Assembly (NCBI GenBank): GCA_937885465.1
Contig: CAKZZM010000042.1
Coordinates: 1-6,571, forward strand
Reading direction: 5' to 3'
Length of the DNA stretch: 6,571 nucleotides
Source: an uncultured Bacteroidales bacterium
Lineage (GTDB): Bacteria; Bacteroidota; Bacteroidia; Bacteroidales; Paludibacteraceae
Shown here: piece by piece, positions 1 to 5,875 of the stretch
Position numbering within the stretch: position 1 is the stretch's first letter
How the letters are laid out: each line of letters starts with the position of its first letter
Program-made: the position numbers and the translations under genes
The notes under the pieces: generated by a model
Told to the model about the DNA's origin: nothing
Databases searched by the model: none
The model's input: only the letters and a program-made list of their open reading frames with translations

Positions 1-2895
1 AAGAACGATGGCAGCGGTAACTTCACGCGTCAGGCCGAGCAGAGTTACGGGTCAGACAATCTCTTGTTCTGCAATCTGCAGGATATTGACGGCGACGGAT
101 ATATGGATTTGCTCGCTTTCCGCGCTGCAGGAATAACAAGACTTCGCAGTTCGTGGGGGTGTGAATATTATGATATCCCTGATTCCGCAGAAATAGTATG
201 GTTGCAAGGTCAAGCCAATCTGCAATTTACACAGCCCGCTCTGCTCTTTGGTGTAAACAGTACCTCCGGCGGAACTCTCAATCTGAACTTAGGCGAGCCC
301 GGTATCAATGCCGAGGATCTTGATAATGACGGTAAAATAGATATTTGGTTAGCTAATGTAGGAGGTATGTACTTAAATTCCTCAAAGATCCTATCTCACA
401 TTTCGATGGAGGGTGCTTATACGTATCCGTCTGCACAAGCCAATGCGGCTCCTACGGCTCCTGCTGCTCCTACGCTGCAATACAACGACAGCCTGCTGAC
501 TATCACCTGGGGCGACGGCAGCGATGACCATACCATGGCTTGCGACCTGACATACGCTTTGCGTATAGGAACTGCGAGCGGTGCGATGGATATCCTCCGT
601 CCGCACGCCAATGCCGACGGTAGCCGACGTAACTTCTTGGACGGTAACATGGGGCGCAGACATTCCTATACGATCAATCTCAACTCCTATGCACCGGGCA
701 CTATCTACGTAGCCGTACAGGCTATTGATGCCCAACATACAGGTTCGGCATGGTCGGAGGAGGCTACTATTGTGCATGAGAAACTGCCAGTAGAGTTTAC
801 CGTTAACAGCGATAAACAATTACTGACTGACACACTGATCATCACCTGCACCGCACTCGCGGAGGAGTATGCACAAACATGGTTGGTTGACGACGGAGAG
901 ATTATTTCTCAGACTGCTTCTCAAGTTAAGATTTCCTTCCCCACCGGAGGTGTAAAGACCATCACTCATACCATCACCGCTCCCGATGGAAGGACTGCAT
1001 CCTCTTCGCAGAACATTCGCGTGCTACCTGTCGCTCTTGAGCAGGTAGAGTCTGTGAACAGGACTCTCTTCTATCAGCCAATGGCGGACATCAACTATGA
1101 CGGCAGGGGGGATGTTTTAGGCACCAATGCCGTGCTGGTAGGTACTACTACGGGAGATCTTACGCAGCAGGCGCAGGGACTTTGGAATACCAATTTCCTA
1201 ACCTCCGGCTATTCTAATACCTCTATGTGGTATGACTACAACCGCGACGGACATGTGGATCTTCTGCTGCATGAGTCGTATAGCAATGATGAACTATATG
1301 CATACCTGCCTCATGCTACCAATGCCAACACCCTTTCAGATCGCGTGGATGACAGCAACGTAGCCTATCTGTTCGGCTATAATGTCAAGAACTCATTGGG
1401 ACAGACAGAGGAGCAATATTACAATTTCTTGCAGGACTTCACTCACAATGGACGTCTTGATGTATTCAAAAACTCCGCTGCGGGTTATCAGTTGCTCGTG
1501 GAGCAAGCGGACGGCACCTATGCAGCACAGTCGGTTGCAGACCTCACTTCGTTTATCAACCGCAGCGTTGACCGCAAAGAGAATGGCCTCGTGGAGTCGG
1601 GAGACATAGTAGGTTTCACAGGTGACTTCGACCACGACGGTTTCGTTGATATCGCTGACATGTCCGGCAGTGCACTCACCGTGGCATACAGCCGCGGTAA
1701 CGGTCAGTTCGAAAAGAAGTCCATTCCATTCACACAAAGCATCACTTGGGGACATGTCTTCCTGCGCGATTTCAACGGCGATGGATACATCGATATCCTC
1801 GTCACACTCGGCTCCACCTATACAATGGCTATTATGTGGAACAACGCCAACCAGTCGTTCTCAGCACCCGAAGAACTGCCGCACGGAGAACTAACTCCCC
1901 AATATATGTATCCCTTGTATGGCGGTCAGAGAATTATCGTCAGCGATATTGATGGCAATGGCTATCCCGATGTGGCTTTCACTACAGACAACATCAACAA
2001 TGTCATGCCAAGCAACAATAGTTATTACGCCGGTTTCTATGCTTGGTTTATGGGACCGAGCGGCATTGAAAACCACGGCTGGATATTCGATAAGTTATGT
2101 GATAATACATCCGGACTCACGGGCTATCCTGCCATTTGTAGATTAGCTCCGGACGAACAATATATCAAGTCGGCATCTAACCCGACGCACGACGAGACCT
2201 ACTATCGCCTTGTGACAATGGCAGATGAAGCACCTGCTGCGCCTACGGGATTAGTGGCTACCACGACAGAGAATGGTCTGCTTATTCAGTGGAACGATGC
2301 CGCTGACGACCACACGCCTACCGCGCTGATGCGCTACAATCTCTCTGTACGTAAACAGGGAAGTGACACCTATCTGATTTCACCGCTGAACGGTGGCAAC
2401 AACGGTACGATGCCGCTATCGGATTACACCTATATCAACGCCACGCAGTTCCTCATACCTACCGCTTATCTCAGTTCCGGCGTGTATGAGATAAAAGTGC
2501 AGGCGCTCGATATGCAACAACGTTTCTCGGAGTTCACCGCTACCATCAATACTGCATACACCCGCGAGAACCCCATTGAGGCAGTAGCGACCGCATGCGC
2601 CAACACTGACGTGCTCGTCTCCTATCAAGGTTTGGATTCTGAGAGTACACCCATCTGGGACTTCGACGGAGGAACCGTTATCAGCGGCAGTGGCTTCGGA
2701 CCTTACACCCTTTCATGGCTTACCGGCGGTGAGAAACATATCACTATCACCATCGATGGTGTGACATACAGCCGCACCATCACGATTGATAATCCGAATG
2801 ACATGGCTGTTATTCTTCCGACTACGCTTCTGATGGATTCTCCCGCTTCGGCTACCGTTCCCGCAGATGTTACCTATTACGAGTGGTACGCATAG
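1..2895 (+). CDS. Giant FG-GAP/VCBS-repeat surface protein, 5'-partial, ending at a premature TAG
   Basis: The frame is open from base 1 (KNDGSGNFT, a typical VCBS lead-in), so the true start and any signal peptide lie upstream; the TTG at 64 is not a credible start. Eight Ca-binding-loop motifs of the DxDxDGxxD type mark FG-GAP/VCBS propeller repeats, with first Asp near 82, 316, 1087, 1234, 1435, 1624, 1768 and 1945. Some are degenerate, such as DFTHNGRLD. A fibronectin-III-like domain covers about 445-780 and a second about 2221-2550; both share the TITW/LIQW...DDHT pattern. PKD/Ig-like segments cover about 784-1032 and 2575-2800 (GGVKTITHTI, GGEKHITITI). A third Ig-like segment is cut by the stop. 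Such proteins are normally secreted to the cell surface and used in adhesion or glycan binding; the exact ligand is unknown. The same frame continues after the stop to 4077, so this is the N-terminal and central part of one disrupted gene. The product as encoded would lack the C-terminal export tail. Confidence 0.85.
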   Translation, partial: KNDGSGNFTRQAEQSYGSDNLLFCNLQDIDGDGYMDLLAFRAAGITRLRSSWGCEYYDIPDSAEIVWLQGQANLQFTQPALLFGVNSTSGGTLNLNLGEPGINAEDLDNDGKIDIWLANVGGMYLNSSKILSHISMEGAYTYPSAQANAAPTAPAAPTLQYNDSLLTITWGDGSDDHTMACDLTYALRIGTASGAMDILRPHANADGSRRNFLDGNMGRRHSYTINLNSYAPGTIYVAVQAIDAQHTGSAWSEEATIVHEKLPVEFTVNSDKQLLTDTLIITCTALAEEYAQTWLVDDGEIISQTASQVKISFPTGGVKTITHTITAPDGRTASSSQNIRVLPVALEQVESVNRTLFYQPMADINYDGRGDVLGTNAVLVGTTTGDLTQQAQGLWNTNFLTSGYSNTSMWYDYNRDGHVDLLLHESYSNDELYAYLPHATNANTLSDRVDDSNVAYLFGYNVKNSLGQTEEQYYNFLQDFTHNGRLDVFKNSAAGYQLLVEQADGTYAAQSVADLTSFINRSVDRKENGLVESGDIVGFTGDFDHDGFVDIADMSGSALTVAYSRGNGQFEKKSIPFTQSITWGHVFLRDFNGDGYIDILVTLGSTYTMAIMWNNANQSFSAPEELPHGELTPQYMYPLYGGQRIIVSDIDGNGYPDVAFTTDNINNVMPSNNSYYAGFYAWFMGPSGIENHGWIFDKLCDNTSGLTGYPAICRLAPDEQYIKSASNPTHDETYYRLVTMADEAPAAPTGLVATTTENGLLIQWNDAADDHTPTALMRYNLSVRKQGSDTYLISPLNGGNNGTMPLSDYTYINATQFLIPTAYLSSGVYEIKVQALDMQQRFSEFTATINTAYTRENPIEAVATACANTDVLVSYQGLDSESTPIWDFDGGTVISGSGFGPYTLSWLTGGEKHITITIDGVTYSRTITIDNPNDMAVILPTTLLMDSPASATVPADVTYYEWYA
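2893..2895 (+). other. In-frame TAG interrupting the surface-protein gene
   Basis: The codons read ...GAG TGG TAC GCA TAG ATT GGG TCG..., with the frame otherwise open from 1 to 4075. The stop falls inside an Ig/PKD-like domain (YYEWYA / IGSGEKIQ), so it is not a domain boundary. One base change (for example CAG to TAG) would explain it. The phosphatidyltransferase at 4991 also ends in TAG, at a sensible length, which argues that TAG is a normal stop here. Confidence 0.9.
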
Positions 2896-2919
2896 ATTGG
2901 GTCGGGAGAGAAGATTCAA

Positions 2920-4077
2920 GTGACCGAAGACGGCATGGATGTCTCAACCTCAAGCCGCTACATTATGGATGAACGCCTCACTACGGACGGACTGAAAATC
3001 ACCGCTCACGAAGAAGCAGGCAGGACTTCGCTCACCGAAGAGACAGTAGTGCTTTATCTCAAGGTCTTGAATAAGAATGGCTGTGAAGCCGAGTTCAGCA
3101 CCATTGTCCGCGTAATTGGTGACGCCACAATCCCTGCTATCACCCTCGTCACGGTGGACGAGAACGCGCATAACATCATTAACTTCAGCGCAGATGAATC
3201 GTTCTTCACTCATGTACGAATCCTCAAAGAGACCAATGTGCTCAATCAGTTTGCAGAGATAGCCGTAGTGCCTGCAGAGCAAGGCACATATACAGACACG
3301 CAATCCGATGCTTCGCAGAAATCCGATCGCTATAAGATACAGGGTGTTCTTGCCAATGGTACCTATGCTGCTGAGAGTGCCATCCATAAGACTGTACACG
3401 CTACGATCAACCGCGGCGTACAAGAAGGTACGTATAACCTCATTTGGGATCAGTACGAGGGAGCCGATGTGGTGACCTACAACATCCTCCGCGGGCGGAG
3501 AGCCTCCGCAGGCGAGAATAGCAACGATGGGTATATACTCACGCAGATTGGGTCTGTGGCTGCTTCGGCTACCTCCTACACAGATCAGGCTCCGCTTGAT
3601 ACCGAGCCCTACTACGTAGTGGAATATGTACTCTCCGGCTCTTCCTCAGCGGCTCCTGCGCATCGTGCTCCCGCAGCAGTGAAAACTAACATCATAGGGC
3701 GGTCGAATATAGTTGATAGAAACAACTCGACAGAGCAGACGTACTACACCATCCGCTTCCTCAACTACGACGGCACAGAGTTGCAGTCCACGCAAGTGAA
3801 GGAGGGTGACCTGCCTGCCTACACCGGCGCGACACCGACCAAGCCCGAGGACGAGAACTACACCTATACGTTCAGCGGCTGGAGCCCGACAATCGTAGCG
3901 GCTACGGCGAACGCGGATTACACGGCGCAGTTCACTGCTACGGAGAAGAAATCCGAAGGCATCAGTAATGTACAAGGGGACGATGTACAATGTACAAAAG
4001 TGCTGATTGACGGCACGCTCTACATCATCCGTCCGGATGGCAAGGTATTCAATGCCCAAGGTGCACAGGTGCGCTAA
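2920..4077 (+). CDS. C-terminal part of the same surface protein: Ig/Fn3-like, InlB B-repeat and T9SS-type tail
   Basis: This is in the same frame as 1-2895, separated only by the TAG at 2893. The GTG at 2920 is merely the first possible start; it has no leader or ribosome-binding signal, so independent translation is doubtful. Contents in order: the rest of an Ig-like domain (to about 3117); two fibronectin-III-like segments (about 3118-3400 and 3418-3640, the latter with TYNLIWDQYEGADVVTYNI and YYVVEYVL); a polar linker; an InlB B-repeat/Listeria-Bacteroides domain (about 3739-3945, YYTIRFLNYDGTEL then TFSGWSP and ADYTAQFTA); and a 40-residue tail (3955-4074) ending IRPDGKVFNAQGAQVR. That tail matches the short C-terminal domains by which Bacteroidales proteins are recognised by the type IX (Por) secretion system. 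Domain calls are by eye. It is most likely the 3' half of a disrupted gene; if the TAG is a sequence error or is read through, the whole is one protein of more than 1,358 residues. Confidence 0.7.
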   Translation: MTEDGMDVSTSSRYIMDERLTTDGLKITAHEEAGRTSLTEETVVLYLKVLNKNGCEAEFSTIVRVIGDATIPAITLVTVDENAHNIINFSADESFFTHVRILKETNVLNQFAEIAVVPAEQGTYTDTQSDASQKSDRYKIQGVLANGTYAAESAIHKTVHATINRGVQEGTYNLIWDQYEGADVVTYNILRGRRASAGENSNDGYILTQIGSVAASATSYTDQAPLDTEPYYVVEYVLSGSSSAAPAHRAPAAVKTNIIGRSNIVDRNNSTEQTYYTIRFLNYDGTELQSTQVKEGDLPAYTGATPTKPEDENYTYTFSGWSPTIVAATANADYTAQFTATEKKSEGISNVQGDDVQCTKVLIDGTLYIIRPDGKVFNAQGAQVR

Positions 4078-4105
4078 AGCGCACGTTAAGATGTGCCTGC
4101 GGCAC
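4069..4105 (+). repeat. Two small hairpins at the 3' end of the surface-protein gene
   Basis: GTGCGC (4069-4074), TAAA, GCGCAC (4079-4084) is a perfect 6-bp inverted repeat whose loop holds the TAA stop codon. It is followed by GTGCC-TGC-GGCAC (4093-4105). GCACGTTAA is also directly repeated (4081-4089 and 4102-4110). These may stabilise the mRNA 3' end ahead of the terminator; the function is inferred. Confidence 0.6.
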
Positions 4106-4116
4106 GTTAAATAATT

Positions 4117-4159
4117 AAAAGACAGACTTACGAGCAAAAATCGTGAGTCTGTCTTTTTT
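4117..4159 (+). terminator. Intrinsic terminator after the surface-protein gene
   Basis: A 13-bp stem, GACAGACTTACGA (4121-4133) with TCGTGAGTCTGTC (4141-4153), has one G-U pair and a 7-nt loop GCAAAAA, and is followed by six T (4154-4159). AAAA just before the stem lengthens it and gives a T-rich run on the minus strand, so it may work in both directions. It lies 40 bp after the TAA. Confidence 0.9.
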
Positions 4160-4178
4160 GTGCCTCATAGCAGAGAAA

Positions 4179-4198
4179 ATCCGCCAAACTTGGCGGAT
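4179..4198. repeat. Perfect inverted repeat, 9-bp arms
   Basis: ATCCGCCAA (4179-4187), spacer AC, TTGGCGGAT (4190-4198). As RNA it would give an 8-bp stem with an AACT loop. There is no T-run after it, so it is not a standard terminator. It begins 20 bp after the terminator T-tract. Confidence 0.75.
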
Positions 4199-4246
4199 GC
4201 ATAAGGCGAGGGAGCCAACTTTTCGCGTCAAAGAAAATGCGGGATG

Positions 4247-4255
4247 TTATCCACA
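4247..4255 (+). promoter_or_regulatory. DnaA-box-like 9-mer TTATCCACA
   Basis: This is an exact match to the E. coli DnaA-box consensus. On the minus strand nearby are TTTTCCACA (4713-4721, one mismatch) and two weaker TTATCC-containing 9-mers (4502-4510 and 4611-4619). An exact match in a region this size is uncommon by chance, but one strong box is not enough to call an origin, and no dnaA or other origin-linked gene is visible. Confidence 0.3.
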
Positions 4256-4264
4256 TAATCAAAT

Positions 4265-4288
4265 AAACGTTCGGAGACGTTCTCCACT
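4265..4288 (-). repeat. 24-nt hairpin repeat, copy 1 (inverted orientation)
   Basis: On the minus strand this reads AGTGGAGAACGT, CTCCGA loop end, then ACGTTT. It is the same element as the copies at 4813, 4840, 4867, 5718, 5744 and 6393, and the only one in this orientation. The last base of the 3' arm is T rather than C, leaving a G-U closing pair. It lies 106 bp past the surface-protein terminator. Confidence 0.85.
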
Positions 4289-4415
4289 ATTTGAACATAG
4301 AGCCGCGTCTCATGCGTGACATCAGACGAAAGAGGATGGCACATGAATATGCCGTGCATAGACGCTATTGTAGGGATTTGAGTTGGAGGTAGAGCAGGGC
4401 GCGGATGAAAGAGGG

Positions 4416-4434
4416 GTTTTGATAGCATCAAAAC
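4416..4434. repeat. Perfect hairpin, 8-bp arms
   Basis: GTTTTGAT (4416-4423), loop AGC, ATCAAAAC (4427-4434). The stem is AT-rich with no T-run after it on the plus strand. The function is unknown; it could be a protein-binding site or a chance structure. Confidence 0.6.
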
Positions 4435-4455
4435 GTTAAATTGTTACCTGTGGAC

Positions 4456-4488
4456 TATACTGAGGTTATACTGAGGTTATACTGAGGT
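4456..4488. repeat. Three exact tandem copies of an 11-bp unit
   Basis: TATACTGAGGT is repeated three times without a mismatch (4456, 4467, 4478). A period of 11 bp places each copy on about the same face of the helix, as in iteron-like or operator-like protein-binding arrays. It could equally be a simple slippage product. Confidence 0.9.
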
Positions 4489-4508
4489 TGGCTGACTAAC
4501 ATACGGAT

Positions 4509-4529
4509 AACATATGAATCACATATGTT
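4509..4529. repeat. Inverted repeat with CATATG cores
   Basis: AACATATG (4509-4516), spacer AATCA, CATATGTT (4522-4529). Each arm contains the self-complementary CATATG, so the 7-mer ACATATG is also directly repeated. It lies 20 bp past the 11-bp tandem array and is a candidate dimeric regulator site; this is inference only. Confidence 0.65.
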
Positions 4530-4707
4530 TAACTGCTGACTTACGGCTGCAAAATCGCGTTCGACAAGGAGATTGCGACGGGCGATCACGGACGTGTAGG
4601 TTAAAAATTACTCGGATAAGCGCAGTATAAAGAAACGATTGTTTAGGGCGTCACTCAATAACGAATATGTGATTGATTTAGTTAAAAACTATAAATTTTG
4701 ATGCGGT

Positions 4708-4736
4708 TGCCCTGTGGAAAACTGACAAGCAGGGCA
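4708..4736. repeat. 7-bp inverted repeat with a 15-nt loop
   Basis: TGCCCTG (4708-4714) pairs with CAGGGCA (4730-4736). The second arm belongs to the 12-mer CAGGGCATTTGG, which recurs at 4924-4935. The loop contains most of the TGTGGAAAA box-like 9-mer. Confidence 0.45.
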
Positions 4737-4785
4737 TTTGGCACATTATTTGTTTGAATAAACTATGTTTTAGTCCGCTAAGACG

Positions 4786-4815
4786 GACAATGAACAAAGT
4801 GACAATGTACAAAGT
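4786..4815. repeat. 15-bp tandem pair (GACAATGnACAAAGT)
   Basis: GACAATGAACAAAGT (4786-4800) is followed at once by GACAATGTACAAAGT (4801-4815), differing at one base. The end overlaps the first hairpin repeat at 4813. The word ACAATGTACAAA also occurs inside the surface-protein gene (3987-3998). Confidence 0.85.
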
Positions 4816-4890
4816 GGAGAACGTATCCTAACGTTCAGAAGTGGAGAACGTATCCTAACGTTCAGAAGTGGAGAACGTATCCGAACGTTT
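4813..4890 (+). repeat. 24-nt hairpin repeat, three tandem copies (27-bp period)
   Basis: Copies start at 4813, 4840 and 4867, each AGTGGAGAACGT - loop - ACGTTC/T, joined by a 3-nt AGA linker. Loops are ATCCTA, ATCCTA and ATCCGA. The arms GAACGT and ACGTTC can pair as a 6-bp stem around the 6-nt loop; the third copy ends in T, leaving a G-U pair. The array lies 100-178 bp upstream of the phosphatidyltransferase start. Confidence 0.9.
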
Positions 4891-4943
4891 ATATCTCTCG
4901 TCTTTATAAAGTCGGCATTAAATCAGGGCATTTGGTAAACCCC

Positions 4944-4968
4944 ACTTTAGGGCTCTGCCCGCACTTTC
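4944..4968 (+). promoter_or_regulatory. 25-nt leader element, copy 1
   Basis: A 25-nt sequence with core AGGGCTCTGCCCGCAC, flanked by ACTTT and TTTC, ends 22 bp before the ATG at 4991. It is identical to 5836-5860, which ends 15 bp before the next gene's ATG. GGGC-TCT-GCCC can form a short hairpin. One AACTTTC heptamer follows (4969-4975). It may be a 5'-UTR or promoter-proximal element, or a dispersed repeat; the role is inferred from position. Confidence 0.55.
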
Positions 4969-4990
4969 AACTTTCAAACAAGAATGTAAA

Positions 4991-5719
4991 ATGGCAAATG
5001 AACAAATGGTAAATGATTCTGCCCCTCGGCAATCAAATCGTATTCAAACATCAATTTTAAACGGACTGGAGAAAAAAGTATTGGTATGGATGGCATCGCG
5101 GATGCCGAATTGGGTAACCAGTGATATGCTGACATGGTTCGGACTCTTCGGCTCGGCAGTATGCGGTCTTGGCTTCTTTCTGACGAACTACAGCATCTAT
5201 TGGCTGTGGCTGTCGTGTTTGGGCTTGGTCATCAACTGGTTCGGTGATTCGTTAGATGGCACGTTAGCCCGTGTGCATAACACCCAGCGACCCCTCTATG
5301 GCTATTACCTCGACCATAACATCGACACCATTACCGAGGCATTTATGTTCATCGGTGCAGGTCTCTCACCGCTGGTAAATATGAGTGTTGCACTCTTGTG
5401 TTATGCTGCATATCTCGCACTCACTGTTTATGTCAGCATCAATGCGCACCTCAAATCAGAGTTCAAACTGACATACGGCAAAATGGGACCTACGGAGTTC
5501 CGCCTGATCATTATTATTACCAATATACTACTGATGTACGTACCTGCACTCACGGCCTATAGAGATTCCTTCGTTTGGTTCGGCGAAACAATCACATACG
5601 GCACGTTGGACATCATCGGTGTAGGTATTTTGTGTCTGCTCTGTATCTTCTATTTCGTCAGTTTCTTCAAGGATCTGCATTGGTTCGCAGCAAAGGACCC
5701 GCTACCGAAACGCAAGTAG
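4991..5719 (+). CDS. CDP-alcohol phosphatidyltransferase family membrane enzyme
   Basis: This 242-residue enzyme should transfer a phosphatidyl (or similar phospho-lipid) group from a CDP-linked donor to an alcohol, in the inner membrane, as part of phospholipid headgroup synthesis. The family signature is complete: D86-x2-D89-G90-x2-A93-R94-x9-G104-x3-D108-x3-D112 (GDSLDGTLAR ... YGYYLDHNID); these Asp residues bind the metal and act in catalysis. About six hydrophobic segments are visible (roughly 48-66, 68-84, 114-128, 132-150, 170-187, 203-226), as usual for the family, with a polar N-terminus of about 25 residues and a basic tail (LPKRK). The acceptor alcohol cannot be told: the LDHNID form differs from the common LDSxxD of PGP and inositol-phosphate synthases and recalls the FDHGxD of ethanolamine/choline phosphotransferases. 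The ATG at 4991 follows an AT-rich leader without a Shine-Dalgarno motif; the ATG at 4984 runs straight into TAA. The TAG stop overlaps a hairpin repeat. Confidence 0.93.
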   Translation: MANEQMVNDSAPRQSNRIQTSILNGLEKKVLVWMASRMPNWVTSDMLTWFGLFGSAVCGLGFFLTNYSIYWLWLSCLGLVINWFGDSLDGTLARVHNTQRPLYGYYLDHNIDTITEAFMFIGAGLSPLVNMSVALLCYAAYLALTVYVSINAHLKSEFKLTYGKMGPTEFRLIIIITNILLMYVPALTAYRDSFVWFGETITYGTLDIIGVGILCLLCIFYFVSFFKDLHWFAAKDPLPKRK

Positions 5720-5767
5720 TGGAGAACGTCTCCGAACGTTCATAGTGGAAAACGTCTCCGAACGTTC
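5718..5767 (+). repeat. 24-nt hairpin repeat, two copies overlapping the stop codon
   Basis: Copies lie at 5718-5741 and 5744-5767 (26-bp period), both with loop CTCCGA. The first begins within the TAG stop of the phosphatidyltransferase (TAGTGGAG), so the repeat shares the last two bases of the gene. In the second copy the first arm is AAACGT instead of GAACGT, losing the outermost pair. Confidence 0.9.
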
Positions 5768-5785
5768 AGACTTTCGACTTCTTTG

Positions 5786-5810
5786 AGAGACGGTCGAAAA
5801 GACCGTCTCT
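5786..5810 (+). other. Strong stem-loop between the two enzyme genes, no U-tract
   Basis: AGAGACGGTC (5786-5795), loop GAAAA, GACCGTCTCT (5801-5810): a perfect 10-bp stem. The following bases ACCGACTTTC contain no T-run, so it is at best an atypical terminator. It could be an attenuator, a processing or mRNA-stability element, or part of a dispersed repeat. Without a standard terminator here, the downstream gene may be co-transcribed. Confidence 0.7.
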
Positions 5811-5813
5811 ACC

Positions 5814-5841
5814 GACTTTCGACTTTCAACTTTCAACTTTA
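5814..5841. repeat. Heptamer tandem repeat (GACTTTC/AACTTTC)
   Basis: Four 7-bp units in a row: GACTTTC, GACTTTC, AACTTTC, AACTTTA. The last overlaps the second leader element. The same heptamer follows the first leader copy at 4969-4975. Confidence 0.85.
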
Positions 5842-5860
5842 GGGCTCTGCCCGCACTTTC
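5836..5860 (+). promoter_or_regulatory. 25-nt leader element, copy 2
   Basis: Identical over 25 nt to 4944-4968 and again just upstream of a start codon (ATG at 5876). Such identity in non-coding DNA, 892 bp apart and before two unrelated genes, implies either recent duplication or mobility, or selection for a shared 5' signal. Confidence 0.55.
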
Positions 5861-5875
5861 CATAAACAATAAATC

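Larger units (their letters stand above)
4160..4990. other. Gene-free intergenic region dense in short repeats
   Basis: I see no credible gene here. It holds inverted repeats (4179-4198, 4416-4434, 4509-4529, 4708-4736), an 11-bp tandem triplet (4456-4488), DnaA-box-like 9-mers (4247-4255 and weaker ones), a 15-bp tandem pair (4786-4815), one minus-strand and three plus-strand copies of a 24-nt hairpin repeat, and a leader element (4944-4968). The 12-mer CAGGGCATTTGG occurs twice (4730-4741 and 4924-4935). No promoter of the Bacteroidetes type (TTTG / TAnnTTTG) is clear; the nearest is AAATTTTG at 4693-4700 with ATTG 17 bp before it, which I consider weak. Confidence 0.7.

Noticed and set aside
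2893..2895. Pyrrolysine insertion or a genome-wide TAG-to-sense code
   Set aside because: TAG ends the phosphatidyltransferase at a natural length, there is no sign of pyl genes, and no other in-frame TAG is seen; a point mutation or error is simpler.
3646..4137. Long minus-strand frames opposite the surface-protein gene (also 391-819, 1393-1755 and 2950-3423)
   Set aside because: They lie wholly or mostly opposite a well-supported domain-bearing gene, their translations are low-complexity and Arg/Cys-rich, and they carry no domains.
4228..4431. A 67-codon open frame on the minus strand in the intergenic region
   Set aside because: It includes a dispersed hairpin repeat (VENVSER part), an AT-rich stem-loop and a DnaA-box-like site, shows no recognisable domain, and has no leader or partner gene. 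It looks like a chance frame.
4542..4604. Short frame YGCKIAFDKEIATGDHGRVG before a TAA, which looks protein-like
   Set aside because: Only about 23 codons lie between two stops, with no start and no continuation; it might be a gene remnant but cannot be supported.
4672..4700. Bacteroidetes-type promoter (ATTG ... AAATTTTG)
   Set aside because: Both boxes have mismatches to TTTG / TAnnTTTG, and it lies about 290 bp from the next start codon; too weak to list as a feature.
4813..4890. CRISPR array
   Set aside because: Three units with only 3-nt linkers, no spacers, and the same unit found singly elsewhere; no cas gene is present.
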